From Sphingobium cyanobacteriorum (GTDB taxonomy: Bacteria > Pseudomonadota > Alphaproteobacteria > Sphingomonadales > Sphingomonadaceae), in assembly GCF_030580935.1 (NCBI RefSeq), contig NZ_JAUQOM010000003.1, positions 124,001 to 188,000 of the forward strand: a DNA stretch of 64,000 nt. Reading direction: 5' to 3'. Positions 56,108 through 64,000 of the stretch are shown here, piece by piece. The notes under the pieces were generated by a model. That model did not search any database. It was not told where the DNA came from and saw nothing but the letters and a program-made list of their open reading frames with translations. Each line of letters begins with the position of its first letter. Position 1 is the stretch's first letter. The translations under genes were made by a program, and so were the position numbers.

Positions 56108-57547
56108 ATGGCTGACATTACAATTCATCTGTCGAACAGAAATACTGGTTTCACGACCCGTCTCGCCCAATTTTATGGCGCGCAGACGTCCACGAACTTT
56201 GAGGTCATCAGCGCATCCGGGATTTTGCTTGAAGCGAATATTGGTACGAATTTTACGTATAGTGGTGGATTTTTCCGTACCGGAACCATTTACGAAAATT
56301 ATCTGTTCGCGGCGAACGGTGAACTCGCGTTCAGCGCAACGGGGTTGAACCTTGATGTAGCCGCGCGCAACAATTCCCTGCAGGTCGGGCAATCGCAGGG
56401 GGGCTATTATCGGCTTCTGGGAATTGGCGACGATGTCGTCACCGGATCGTCCGGGGATGATTTTCTGTTCGGATCGAAGGGCAACGATCATGTCGATGGC
56501 GGTACGGGCCTGGATATTCTGTCATATAACGGTTTTGAGGGCGCGGTAACGGTCAATCTGGCGACCAGAACCGCCGAGACTGCTTTCGGCGTTTCGACCC
56601 TGGTTGGCATCGAGGATGTCGAAGGCAGCGCCTTTGCCGATACGCTGACCGGCGATGTTCGCAACAATCTGCTTCAGGGATTTGGCGGCAACGATATCAT
56701 CGACGGCAGGGGCGGTCTGGATACCGCATCCTATCTGGATGCTGCGTCGGCGGTGTCGGTCAATCTGACGCTGGGCACGGCGACGGGCGGCAGCGGTTCC
56801 GATACGCTGGTGTCGATTGAGCGGGTCATCGGGTCGCGCTTCAACGATATGCTGCTAGGGTCGGCGGCCAATGAGTTTTTCGTCGGCGGGCAAGGAAACG
56901 ACACGATCAACGGCGGTGGCGGCATTGATACGGTGGAATATGGCAATGTCGGTTTCGGGGTTGAGGTCAACCTGTCTACCGGCAAGACCAGCGGCGGTGC
57001 GGGGATCGACACGCTGACCAGCATCGAAAATGTGCTTGGGTCGATCTTCGGCGACGTCATCATCGGCAACACGCGCGACAATATGATCCGTGGCGGTGCC
57101 GGCAACGACGTGCTGGTCGGTGGAACGGGTGTCGACCAACTCTATGGCGACGCCGGTAATGACCGTCTGCGCGGTGGCATCGGCAACGACTGGCTGCAGG
57201 GTGGAGCCGGCAAGGATGCATTTCAGTTTGATACGGCTCTAGGCACGTCGAATGCGGCTAATATCGACTTTATCGACGATTTTTCCCCGTTGGACGACAC
57301 GCTTTATCTGGAAAATTCCGTGTTCAGCGCGTTCGGAACGACGACCGGCGCAATCAATGCAGCACATTTCCGCTCGATCGTGACCGGGGGCGCAACCGAC
57401 GCTAACGACTTTTTGGTGTATGACAGGTCGACGGGCGCGCTGTTCTACGACGCGAATGGCAGCGTGAATGGCCTGGGCGATGCGGTGCAGTTCGCTACCC
57501 TTCTTCCCAATCTGCAACTGACATCATCGGACTTTTTACTGATATGA
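56108..57547 (+). CDS. RTX-type calcium-binding secreted protein
   Basis: 479 residues, no classical signal peptide. The first 100 residues are unrecognised beta-rich sequence. From about 105 on there are nonapeptide blocks of RTX type (GSSGDDFLFGSKGNDHVDGG; GGAGNDVLVGG; GDAGNDRLRGGIGNDWLQGG) alternating with three copies of a VNL...DTLVSIE/EDVEGS unit. The end (FSPLDDTLYLENSVF, DFLVYDRSTGALFYDANG) resembles the C-terminal type I secretion signal region. Likely exported by a type I system encoded elsewhere; role unknown. Coding bias is less GC-rich at the 5' end than in neighbours. Confidence 0.85.
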   Translation: MADITIHLSNRNTGFTTRLAQFYGAQTSTNFEVISASGILLEANIGTNFTYSGGFFRTGTIYENYLFAANGELAFSATGLNLDVAARNNSLQVGQSQGGYYRLLGIGDDVVTGSSGDDFLFGSKGNDHVDGGTGLDILSYNGFEGAVTVNLATRTAETAFGVSTLVGIEDVEGSAFADTLTGDVRNNLLQGFGGNDIIDGRGGLDTASYLDAASAVSVNLTLGTATGGSGSDTLVSIERVIGSRFNDMLLGSAANEFFVGGQGNDTINGGGGIDTVEYGNVGFGVEVNLSTGKTSGGAGIDTLTSIENVLGSIFGDVIIGNTRDNMIRGGAGNDVLVGGTGVDQLYGDAGNDRLRGGIGNDWLQGGAGKDAFQFDTALGTSNAANIDFIDDFSPLDDTLYLENSVFSAFGTTTGAINAAHFRSIVTGGATDANDFLVYDRSTGALFYDANGSVNGLGDAVQFATLLPNLQLTSSDFLLI

Positions 57548-57618
57548 CGTGCGGACGTGCGGGCGGGACGTCGGTTTGTCGTCCCGTCCTGGCGACTGGA
57601 TGATATCGCGATAAAAAA

Positions 57619-57655
57619 ACACCCGGATCGTGCTTTCACGATCCGGGTGTTTAAT
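57619..57655. terminator. Strong bidirectional terminator
   Basis: Perfect 14-bp stem (ACACCCGGATCGTG with CACGATCCGGGTGT) around a CTTT loop, with a run of A before and TTTAAT after. It serves the RTX gene on the + strand; on the minus strand it has an even better T tract (TTTTTTT) and could end a leftward transcript. The 382-base gene-free stretch 57548-57929 otherwise holds only the lolC leader and a possible small RNA. Confidence 0.85.
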
Positions 57656-57929
57656 GGACGATTGCTCGTCTCCCCCTTGGTCTGCCTCAACCGCTTCTCA
57701 GCCCCCTAAGCTCGAAGCGGGATGCAGTATCCCTGAACCACGGCCATTAACCTGTGCTTCGATTGTCTTGCTATGACCGGCGCAGCTTCGAGTCACGGCC
57801 AAAATCGGGGTGCTGTGATTTTCCGTCCGTGCCTGTGGCGGGGATGCAACAATTCGGCAATGCTTGCCGTTGGGCAGGCGCATCCCTAGACCCGCATCCA
57901 CATCACTATCGAAGGGCCGTCAGCGCCAC

Positions 57930-59180
57930 ATGATTCTATCCCGTTACGAACGCATGATCGCCAAACGCTACCTGCTGCCGGGCAAGGGGGAGGGTTTTAT
58001 CTTCCTGGTCGCCGGCATCAGCCTGGCCGCGGTCATGCTGGGTGTCGCCGCGCTCATCATCGTCATGAGCGTCATGAACGGCTTTCGCGCCGAGCTGTTC
58101 GACAAGATCGTCGGCCTCAATGGCCATGCCGTGGTGCAGGGCTATGGCGGGCGGCTGCCCGACTGGCAATCGGTGCTCAAGCAGGCGCGGGCAACGCCCG
58201 GCGTCACCAGCGCCACGCCGATGATCGAGCAGCCATTGGGCGCGATTTTCCAGGGCCGGTTCGAACCGGCGCTGGTGCGCGGCATGACTGTCGCGGACAT
58301 TCGCGACAACAAGACGATGAAGGGCAAGATCATCGGTGGCAGCCTGAACGCCCTGACGCCCAATAGCGGCAAGGTGGCGATCGGGTCGCGGCTGGCCGAG
58401 AATATGGGCCTCCAGATCGGCGACACGCTGACCATCTACAACCCGTCGGGTCGCGCCACTCCGTTCGGCACGGTCCCGCGCGAGGTGGGGTATCAGGTCG
58501 CGGCGATCTTCGAGGTCGGCATCTATGATTATGACAAGGCGTTCGTGGTCATGCCGATCGAGGACGCGCAGACATTGCTGCTGATGGGCGATGTCGTCAG
58601 CATGATCGAGGTGGAGACGGTTGATGCCGACCGGGTCGGGCAGATATTGGAACCGCTGGCGGGCAAGGTCGCGGGCCGGGCCGTCATCACCGACTGGCGG
58701 CAGATGAACAGTTCATTGTTCGAGGCGCTGGCGGTGGAACGGGTGGCCATGTTCGTGGTGCTGTCCATCATCGTTCTGGTGGCCGTGTTCAATATCCTGT
58801 CGTCCCTTATCATGCTGGTGCGTGCCAAGACGCGCGACATTGCGATCCTGCGGACCATGGGGGCGAGCCGGGCGGGCCTGGTGCGCATCTTCATGACGGT
58901 GGGCGTGACCATCGGCACGCTGGGGACGGCGGCCGGGATCGTGCTGGGCTTCACCTTCCTCTTCTTCCGCCAGAGCATGGTCAATGCGATCCAGTTCGTG
59001 ACGGGGCAGAATCTGTGGGACCCGTCGATCCGTTTCCTGACCGAATTGCCGTCCAAGGCCGATCCGGTGGAGATCGTCACCATCTGCGTGATGGCGCTGC
59101 TGTTCAGCTTCCTTGCCACGCTCTACCCGGCCTTCAAGGCCGCCAACACCGATCCGGTCCAGGTGCTGCGCTATGAATGA
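57930..59180 (+). CDS. Lipoprotein-releasing ABC transporter permease LolC/E
   Basis: 416 residues. FMN-like permease with four membrane helices: one near residues 24-48, three in the last third. Start [39 protein letters not shown], and the conserved [21 protein letters not shown] block identify LolC/LolE. Extracts lipoproteins from the inner membrane for sorting. Many alphaproteobacteria have one merged LolC/E, and only one gene is seen here. Its end overlaps lolD by 8 bases. Confidence 0.92.
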   Translation: MILSRYERMIAKRYLLPGKGEGFIFLVAGISLAAVMLGVAALIIVMSVMNGFRAELFDKIVGLNGHAVVQGYGGRLPDWQSVLKQARATPGVTSATPMIEQPLGAIFQGRFEPALVRGMTVADIRDNKTMKGKIIGGSLNALTPNSGKVAIGSRLAENMGLQIGDTLTIYNPSGRATPFGTVPREVGYQVAAIFEVGIYDYDKAFVVMPIEDAQTLLLMGDVVSMIEVETVDADRVGQILEPLAGKVAGRAVITDWRQMNSSLFEALAVERVAMFVVLSIIVLVAVFNILSSLIMLVRAKTRDIAILRTMGASRAGLVRIFMTVGVTIGTLGTAAGIVLGFTFLFFRQSMVNAIQFVTGQNLWDPSIRFLTELPSKADPVEIVTICVMALLFSFLATLYPAFKAANTDPVQVLRYE

Positions 59181-59850
59181 CATATTGAAGGTCACGGGCC
59201 TTGCCCGCAGCTTCACCCAGGGCGACGTCACGATCGACGTGCTGCGCGGCATTGACCTGGCGGTCGGCCCCGGCGAGATCGTCGCGCTGCTGGGGCCGTC
59301 GGGCTCTGGCAAGTCGACGCTGTTGCAGGCGGTCGGCCTGCTGGAAGGCGGGTTCGAAGGATCGATCCGCATCGCCGGGGAGGAAGCGGCGAAGCTGGAC
59401 AATGACGGCCGCACCCGGTTGCGCCGCGATGCGCTGGGCTTCGTCTATCAGTTCCATCATCTGCTGCCCGATTTCAACGCGACCGAAAATGTCATCCTGC
59501 CGCAGGTGATCCGCGACGTGGAGATGGCGGCGGCGAAGGCGCGAGCGGAGGCGCTGCTGACCGCACTGGGCCTTGGCCACCGGCTGGATCATCGGCCCAG
59601 CCAGTTGTCGGGCGGCGAGCAGCAGCGGGTGGCGGTTGCCCGCGCGCTGGCCAACCGGCCGGCGCTGGTGCTGGCGGACGAACCGACCGGCAATCTGGAC
59701 GAGCGCACCGCCGACGTGGTGCTGGGCGAATTTCTGCGGCTGGTGCGGCATGAAGGGTCGGCCGCGCTGGTCGCGACCCATAATGAACGGCTGGCGCAGA
59801 AGATGGACCGGGTGGTCCGGCTGCATGAAGGGGTGCTGGAGGGGGCTTAG
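59173..59850 (+). CDS. lolD: Lipoprotein-releasing ATPase LolD
   Basis: 225 residues. Walker [15 protein letters not shown]-loop region [16 protein letters not shown] (a LolD hallmark), signature [15 protein letters not shown], Walker [14 protein letters not shown] and H-loop [10 protein letters not shown]. Energises the LolC/E permease encoded just upstream. ATG lies within the end of the permease gene, so translation is coupled. Confidence 0.94.
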   Translation: MNDILKVTGLARSFTQGDVTIDVLRGIDLAVGPGEIVALLGPSGSGKSTLLQAVGLLEGGFEGSIRIAGEEAAKLDNDGRTRLRRDALGFVYQFHHLLPDFNATENVILPQVIRDVEMAAAKARAEALLTALGLGHRLDHRPSQLSGGEQQRVAVARALANRPALVLADEPTGNLDERTADVVLGEFLRLVRHEGSAALVATHNERLAQKMDRVVRLHEGVLEGA

Positions 59851-61655
59851 GCCGCCGCCGAAGCGCCGTCCCGCACGGTCGCGACGAGGATGCGGTCCCG
59901 CCCTTCGGTCTTGGCGCGCAGCAGCGCGGCGTCGGCGGTCTGCATCAGGCGGTCGGCCCGGCCATGGTCCGGGAAGGCCGCCAGCCCGAAGCTGGCGGTG
60001 ATCGCGCCCAGTTCCTTGCCGCGATGGTCGAGGCGCAGGTCCTGGATGCGCCGCTGGATCTGCATCGTGCGGCCCAGCGCCTGATCGAGGCTGAAGCCCG
60101 GCATCAGCACGACGAATTCTTCGCCGCCCAGACGAAAGGCATGGCCGTTTTCGCGCAGCGATTCGGCCAGCACGCCGCCGACCGCGCGCAGCACGGCATC
60201 GCCCGCGTCATGGCCATATGTGTCGTTGAACCGCTTGAAATGGTCGATATCCACCATCAGGCAGACGAGCGGTGCGGCGGTGCGCTCCGCTTCGCCCACC
60301 AGCGTCTGGAGCATGATGTCGAACTGGCGACGGTTGGGCAGGCCGGTCAGGGCATCGGCCATCGCCATGTCGCGCAACGCATCGCGCAGGCGCAGGTTGG
60401 CGAGCGCCAGCCCGATATTTTCCGCCAGCATTTCCAGATATTTGCCCGTCCGCTCCAGATGGCTTGCGCTCGCGCCGGCAGGTTCTTCATAATAGAGCAT
60501 GCCGATGCTTTCGCTTTGCGCGGCCAACGGGATGCAGATGGTGCTGATGCTATTGGACGCGCCCAGATGTTCACAGGGAATGTCGACCATCTCGCCGGCG
60601 GGCCGATGGGTCTGGCCGCGTCGCAGCGCCCAGCAGGCCGATGGCGGGAATTCGATCCGGGAACAGGTCGGCGAAAGCCAGTCGCACGCCTGCGTCATGG
60701 CGTTGCGGTGATTGTCGTGGATATAGAGGCGGCCGGGAAAATCTGGCGCGATTTCAGGCGCGAAACGGCGCACGACATCGACCAGATCGTTGACGCTGTC
60801 GCAGCCCTGGAGCCTTTGGGTCAGGCGTGAGAGAAGGTCGCGCATGGTCCGGTCGGCGTCGCGTTCCTGCTCCAGCCGCTGCCGCTCCAGTCCGTTTTCG
60901 CGGAAGATGCGGATGGCCTGCGCCATGTCGCCAATTTCGTCGGCATGGTTCGAATCGGGCGGGATGGCGTCATAATCCTGCGCGGCGAGGCGCGTGACCA
61001 CGTCGCTCAGCCGCACGACCGGGCGCAGGATGCGCTGTTTCAGGACGAAATAGAGCACGCACAGGAACAGGAGGGCGGTGATGCCCAGCATGATTTCCGA
61101 CATGGTGCGCCATTGACGCGCGGTGTCGGTCGACCGGGCGACGGCATGGTCGGTGCGCTGGTCCAGCATATACTGGAATTTGCCGACCTGCGCGGCGACC
61201 CGGTCGAGTTCGCGGCCATATTCGTCACCGAACAGGATCGTCCGGGCTGTCCTGTCATCGCCGGCCTGCATGGCGCTGATCGCGGCCTGCTGTTCATCGG
61301 TCAGGGCATCGGTCCAGTGCAGCGCCTGGCGCAGGGCGGCCAGCTCGCCTTCGCTGGCGCCCGCATCGCGCAGATGTGTGATCCGTGCCTCGACTGACTT
61401 CAACGCGGCCTTTTCGCGACGATAGGCGATCAGATGGCTGGGATCGCTGGTGATGACGAAGCCGCGTGCCTGTTCGGTGAGGCGATAGACATCCTCTTCC
61501 AGCGTGGCGGTGAGTTGGTCGAACGTCGAACGCTGGGCAACGGCGGCGCGCTCGGTTTCTTCCGCGCTGGACGCCATCAGCATCGTGGTCCCGGAAGCGA
61601 GGGTGAGGGCGACGGTGGCCCCATAGGCCCAGTTGGTGATGGTGGAGAGGCGCAT
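59847..61655 (-). CDS. Membrane-bound diguanylate cyclase (CHASE-like, HAMP, GAF-like, GGDEF)
   Basis: 602 residues from ATG 61655. Two membrane helices (about 10-30 and 190-212) enclose a helical periplasmic sensor. HAMP follows ([19 protein letters not shown]), then a GAF-like region (residues about 280-430), then GGDEF with [29 protein letters not shown] and the active motif GGEEF. The inhibitory RxxD site is degenerate (R-E-N-G). Makes cyclic di-GMP; signal unknown. Convergent with lolD (4-base overlap). Confidence 0.92.
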   Translation of the reverse strand: MRLSTITNWAYGATVALTLASGTTMLMASSAEETERAAVAQRSTFDQLTATLEEDVYRLTEQARGFVITSDPSHLIAYRREKAALKSVEARITHLRDAGASEGELAALRQALHWTDALTDEQQAAISAMQAGDDRTARTILFGDEYGRELDRVAAQVGKFQYMLDQRTDHAVARSTDTARQWRTMSEIMLGITALLFLCVLYFVLKQRILRPVVRLSDVVTRLAAQDYDAIPPDSNHADEIGDMAQAIRIFRENGLERQRLEQERDADRTMRDLLSRLTQRLQGCDSVNDLVDVVRRFAPEIAPDFPGRLYIHDNHRNAMTQACDWLSPTCSRIEFPPSACWALRRGQTHRPAGEMVDIPCEHLGASNSISTICIPLAAQSESIGMLYYEEPAGASASHLERTGKYLEMLAENIGLALANLRLRDALRDMAMADALTGLPNRRQFDIMLQTLVGEAERTAAPLVCLMVDIDHFKRFNDTYGHDAGDAVLRAVGGVLAESLRENGHAFRLGGEEFVVLMPGFSLDQALGRTMQIQRRIQDLRLDHRGKELGAITASFGLAAFPDHGRADRLMQTADAALLRAKTEGRDRILVATVRDGASAAA

Positions 61656-61776
61656 GACCGGCAAAGGATAAGCCGCAGTCGTTGGCAATTGCTTAAGACT
61701 GCGCCGGAACGGATTACCCACAGATTTCGTCCCTGGGGGGCTGGGCCGAATCATCCGGGGTGCCTAGATTGACCCC

Positions 61777-64000
61777 ATGCCCCATGCCCCCTTCGTCACG
61801 CTTCGCGTCTTTTCCTCCTTCACCATGCTCGAAGGGGCGATCGATCCCAAGAAGATCGCGAAACAGGCCAAGGCGCTGGGTTTCCCCGCGGCTGCCATCA
61901 CGGATCGCAACGGCCTTTACGGATCGATGGCCTTTTCCGACGCCTGCAAGGATGAAGGGGTGCAGCCGGTCATCGGCGCGATGCTGGGCGTGTTGCGGCC
62001 GGGCCGGCCGGCCAATGCGGCTCAAGTGCATGACTGGCTGGCGCTCTATGCGCAGGATGCGACCGGATATGACAATATCTGCGCCTTGGTATCGATGGCG
62101 CATCTGGACCGGCCGGTCGAGGAGGTGCCGCATGTGACGATCGAGGCGCTGGCGGGGCGGACCGATGGCGTGATCGCGCTGACGGCGGGTGGCGAGGGCG
62201 CTTTGGCGCGGCTGTTCGCGGAGGATCAACCCGACGCGGCGATCGCCTATGTCGAACGACTGGAGGCGCTGTTTCCGGGGCGGCTCTTTATCGAGATTTG
62301 CCGTCGGCTGGACCCGGTGGAGGGCAAGGCGGAGCCGCATCTGCTCGACCTGGCCTATGCCCGCGATCTGCCTTTGGTAGCGACCAACCCGACCTGCTTT
62401 GCCGAACCGCATTTCCACGCGGCCCATGACGTGATGCTCTGCATCGCCGACAGCGCCTATGTCGACATGCCCGATCGCCGCACCAGCTCGCCCGACGCCT
62501 GGATGAAGCCGGCGGCCGAGATGAAGCGATTGTTCGACGATTTGCCCGAAGCGCTGGCCAACACGCTGGTCGTGGCGCAGCGCTGCGCCATCGCCGCGCC
62601 CAAGCGCAAGCCGATCCTGCCCAGCCTGGCCGGCGATATCGAGGGTGAAGCGCGGATGCTGCGCGATCAGGCGAGCGCCGGGCTGGAGATGCGGCTGGCC
62701 AGGGCCGGGATCGTCACGGAGGAGGCGCGTGCGCCCTATTATGAGCGGCTGACGTTCGAGACGGACATCATCATCCAGATGGGGTTCCCCGGCTACTTCC
62801 TGATCGTGGCCGACTTCATCAAATGGGCGAAGGACCATGACATTCCGGTGGGACCGGGCCGTGGTTCGGGCGCGGGGTCGCTGGTCGCCTGGGCGCTGAC
62901 GATCACCGATCTCGATCCGCTGCAACTGGGCCTGCTGTTCGAACGATTCCTGAACCCGGAACGTGTGTCGATGCCCGACTTCGACATTGATTTCTGCGAA
63001 ACCCGGCGGGGCGAGGTGATCCGTTACGTCCAGCAGAAATATGGCGCGGACCATGTGGCGCAGATCATCACCTTCGGTAAGTTGAAGGCCCGCGCGGTGC
63101 TCAAGGACACTGGCCGCGTGCTTCAGATGAGCTATGGCCAGGTCGACCGGCTCGCCAAGCTGGTGCCGAACCATCCGACCGATCCCTGGACGCTGGAGCG
63201 GTCGCTGAACGGCGTGTCGGAGTTCAAGGCGGAATATGACAATGACGCGCAGGTCCGCCGCCTGATCGACTATGCGATGAAGCTGGAGGGCTTTCCGCGC
63301 CACAGTTCCACCCATGCGGCGGGCGTGGTGATCGGCGACCGGCCGTTGCAGCAACTGGTGCCGCTCTATCGCGATCCGCGATCGGACATGCCGGTGACGC
63401 AGTTCGACATGAAATATGTCGAGGGCGCGGGGCTGGTGAAGTTCGACTTCCTGGGTCTCAAGACGCTGTCGGTGTTGCAGAAGGCGGTGCAGTTGCTCAG
63501 CGCGCGGGGGGTGACGATCGACCTGGATACGCTCGCCTGGGATGACAGCGCGGTCTATGACCTGCTCCAGCGTGGCGATACGGTGGGCGTTTTCCAGCTG
63601 GAATCGGAAGGGATGCGCAAGACGCTGGCGGCGGTGCGACCGACCAATTTCGGCGATATCATCGCGCTCGTTTCGCTCTACCGCCCCGGCCCGATGGACA
63701 ATATCCCGATGTTCGGGCGGCGCAAGAACGGGCAGGAGGAGATTGAATATCCCCACATCCTGCTGAAACCGATCCTCGAAGAAACCTATGGCATCTTCGT
63801 CTATCAGGAACAGGTGATGCAGGCCGCGCAGATCCTGGCGGGCTACTCGCTGGGCGACGCCGACCTGCTGCGCCGCGCGATGGGCAAGAAGGTGAAGGCG
63901 GAGATGGACGCCCAGCGTTCCCGCTTCGTGGAGGGCTGCGCGGCCAGCGACATCAAGCCCGCCAAGGCCAACGAGCTGTTTGACTTGATCGACAAGTTCG
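61777..64000 (+). CDS. dnaE: DNA polymerase III alpha subunit DnaE, 5' part (continues past the window)
   Basis: 741 complete codons are visible; the gene runs off the right edge. N-terminal PHP domain (FVTLRVFSSFTMLEGAIDP, AAAITDRNGLYGSMAF), then the polymerase core: PVGPGRGSGAGSLVAWAL, MPDFDIDFCETRRGEV with catalytic aspartates near 401-405, HSSTHAAGVVIGD, VKFDFLGLKTLSVL, GVFQLESEGMRK, YRPGPMDNIPMF and GIFVYQEQVMQ. Replicative polymerase. Divergent from the GGDEF gene with a 121-base gap. Confidence 0.97.
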   Translation, partial: MPHAPFVTLRVFSSFTMLEGAIDPKKIAKQAKALGFPAAAITDRNGLYGSMAFSDACKDEGVQPVIGAMLGVLRPGRPANAAQVHDWLALYAQDATGYDNICALVSMAHLDRPVEEVPHVTIEALAGRTDGVIALTAGGEGALARLFAEDQPDAAIAYVERLEALFPGRLFIEICRRLDPVEGKAEPHLLDLAYARDLPLVATNPTCFAEPHFHAAHDVMLCIADSAYVDMPDRRTSSPDAWMKPAAEMKRLFDDLPEALANTLVVAQRCAIAAPKRKPILPSLAGDIEGEARMLRDQASAGLEMRLARAGIVTEEARAPYYERLTFETDIIIQMGFPGYFLIVADFIKWAKDHDIPVGPGRGSGAGSLVAWALTITDLDPLQLGLLFERFLNPERVSMPDFDIDFCETRRGEVIRYVQQKYGADHVAQIITFGKLKARAVLKDTGRVLQMSYGQVDRLAKLVPNHPTDPWTLERSLNGVSEFKAEYDNDAQVRRLIDYAMKLEGFPRHSSTHAAGVVIGDRPLQQLVPLYRDPRSDMPVTQFDMKYVEGAGLVKFDFLGLKTLSVLQKAVQLLSARGVTIDLDTLAWDDSAVYDLLQRGDTVGVFQLESEGMRKTLAAVRPTNFGDIIALVSLYRPGPMDNIPMFGRRKNGQEEIEYPHILLKPILEETYGIFVYQEQVMQAAQILAGYSLGDADLLRRAMGKKVKAEMDAQRSRFVEGCAASDIKPAKANELFDLIDKF

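Noticed and set aside
61714..63756. 680-codon open frame antisense to dnaE
   Set aside because: Composition is His/Arg/Gln-rich shadow sequence; the + strand has unmistakable DnaE motifs.

Overview
The window looks like chromosome of a high-GC alphaproteobacterium, most likely a Sphingomonadaceae member (Sphingobium/Sphingomonas type). This rests on codon character, the ccm, ast, tad and lolCD gene sets and the family flavour of the proteins; it is an inference, not a database match.

Bases 1 to about 32.95 kb are an integrative and conjugative element (ICE) whose left end and integrase lie outside the window. From left to right it holds a regulatory and processing block (a DUF2285 gene broken by a frameshift, an AlpA-like HTH protein, DUF2840, the TraF peptidase, DUF736, a lytic transglycosylase). 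Next come a probable oriT region and the DUF3363 relaxase, the TraG/VirD4 coupling protein, a ribbon-helix-helix protein, and a tightly overlapping trbBCDEJ(K)LFGI type IV secretion operon ending in a DUF2274 gene. Cargo follows: an EexN-like exclusion protein, a LysR regulator, a small periplasmic-protein cluster (Rap1a-like, PepSY, DUF1259) next to a two-component system, and a chromate resistance operon in the order chrB, chrA, SOD (chrC-like), ATP-grasp.

At 27.7-32.9 kb, between two copies of an imperfect 33-bp direct repeat, sits a defence cassette. It contains a SIR2-APAZ protein translationally coupled to a short catalytically dead prokaryotic Argonaute (a SPARSA NAD-depleting system). 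Directly upstream on the same strand is a coupled pair of unrecognised genes, one with a possible D...QxK nuclease-like signature. This cassette is the most interesting part of the window.

From about 33 kb the sequence is ordinary chromosome: cobQ; a TadE/TadG pair; a frameshifted PAS-domain gene; an arginine succinyltransferase operon (M20 hydrolase, astA, astB); a DUF481 protein; rppH; a photolyase; a cyclopropane fatty acid synthase; an SDR; purF; the cytochrome c maturation run ccmC-D-E-F-G-H-I with a palindromic repeat between ccmE and ccmF; kup; an hsp20 gene with a ROSE-like RNA thermometer leader; an RTX-type calcium-binding protein; lolC/E-lolD; a GGDEF protein; and the 5' two-thirds of dnaE, which runs off the right edge. 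Two genes (DUF2285 and PAS) carry apparent frameshifts, which could be biological or sequencing errors.
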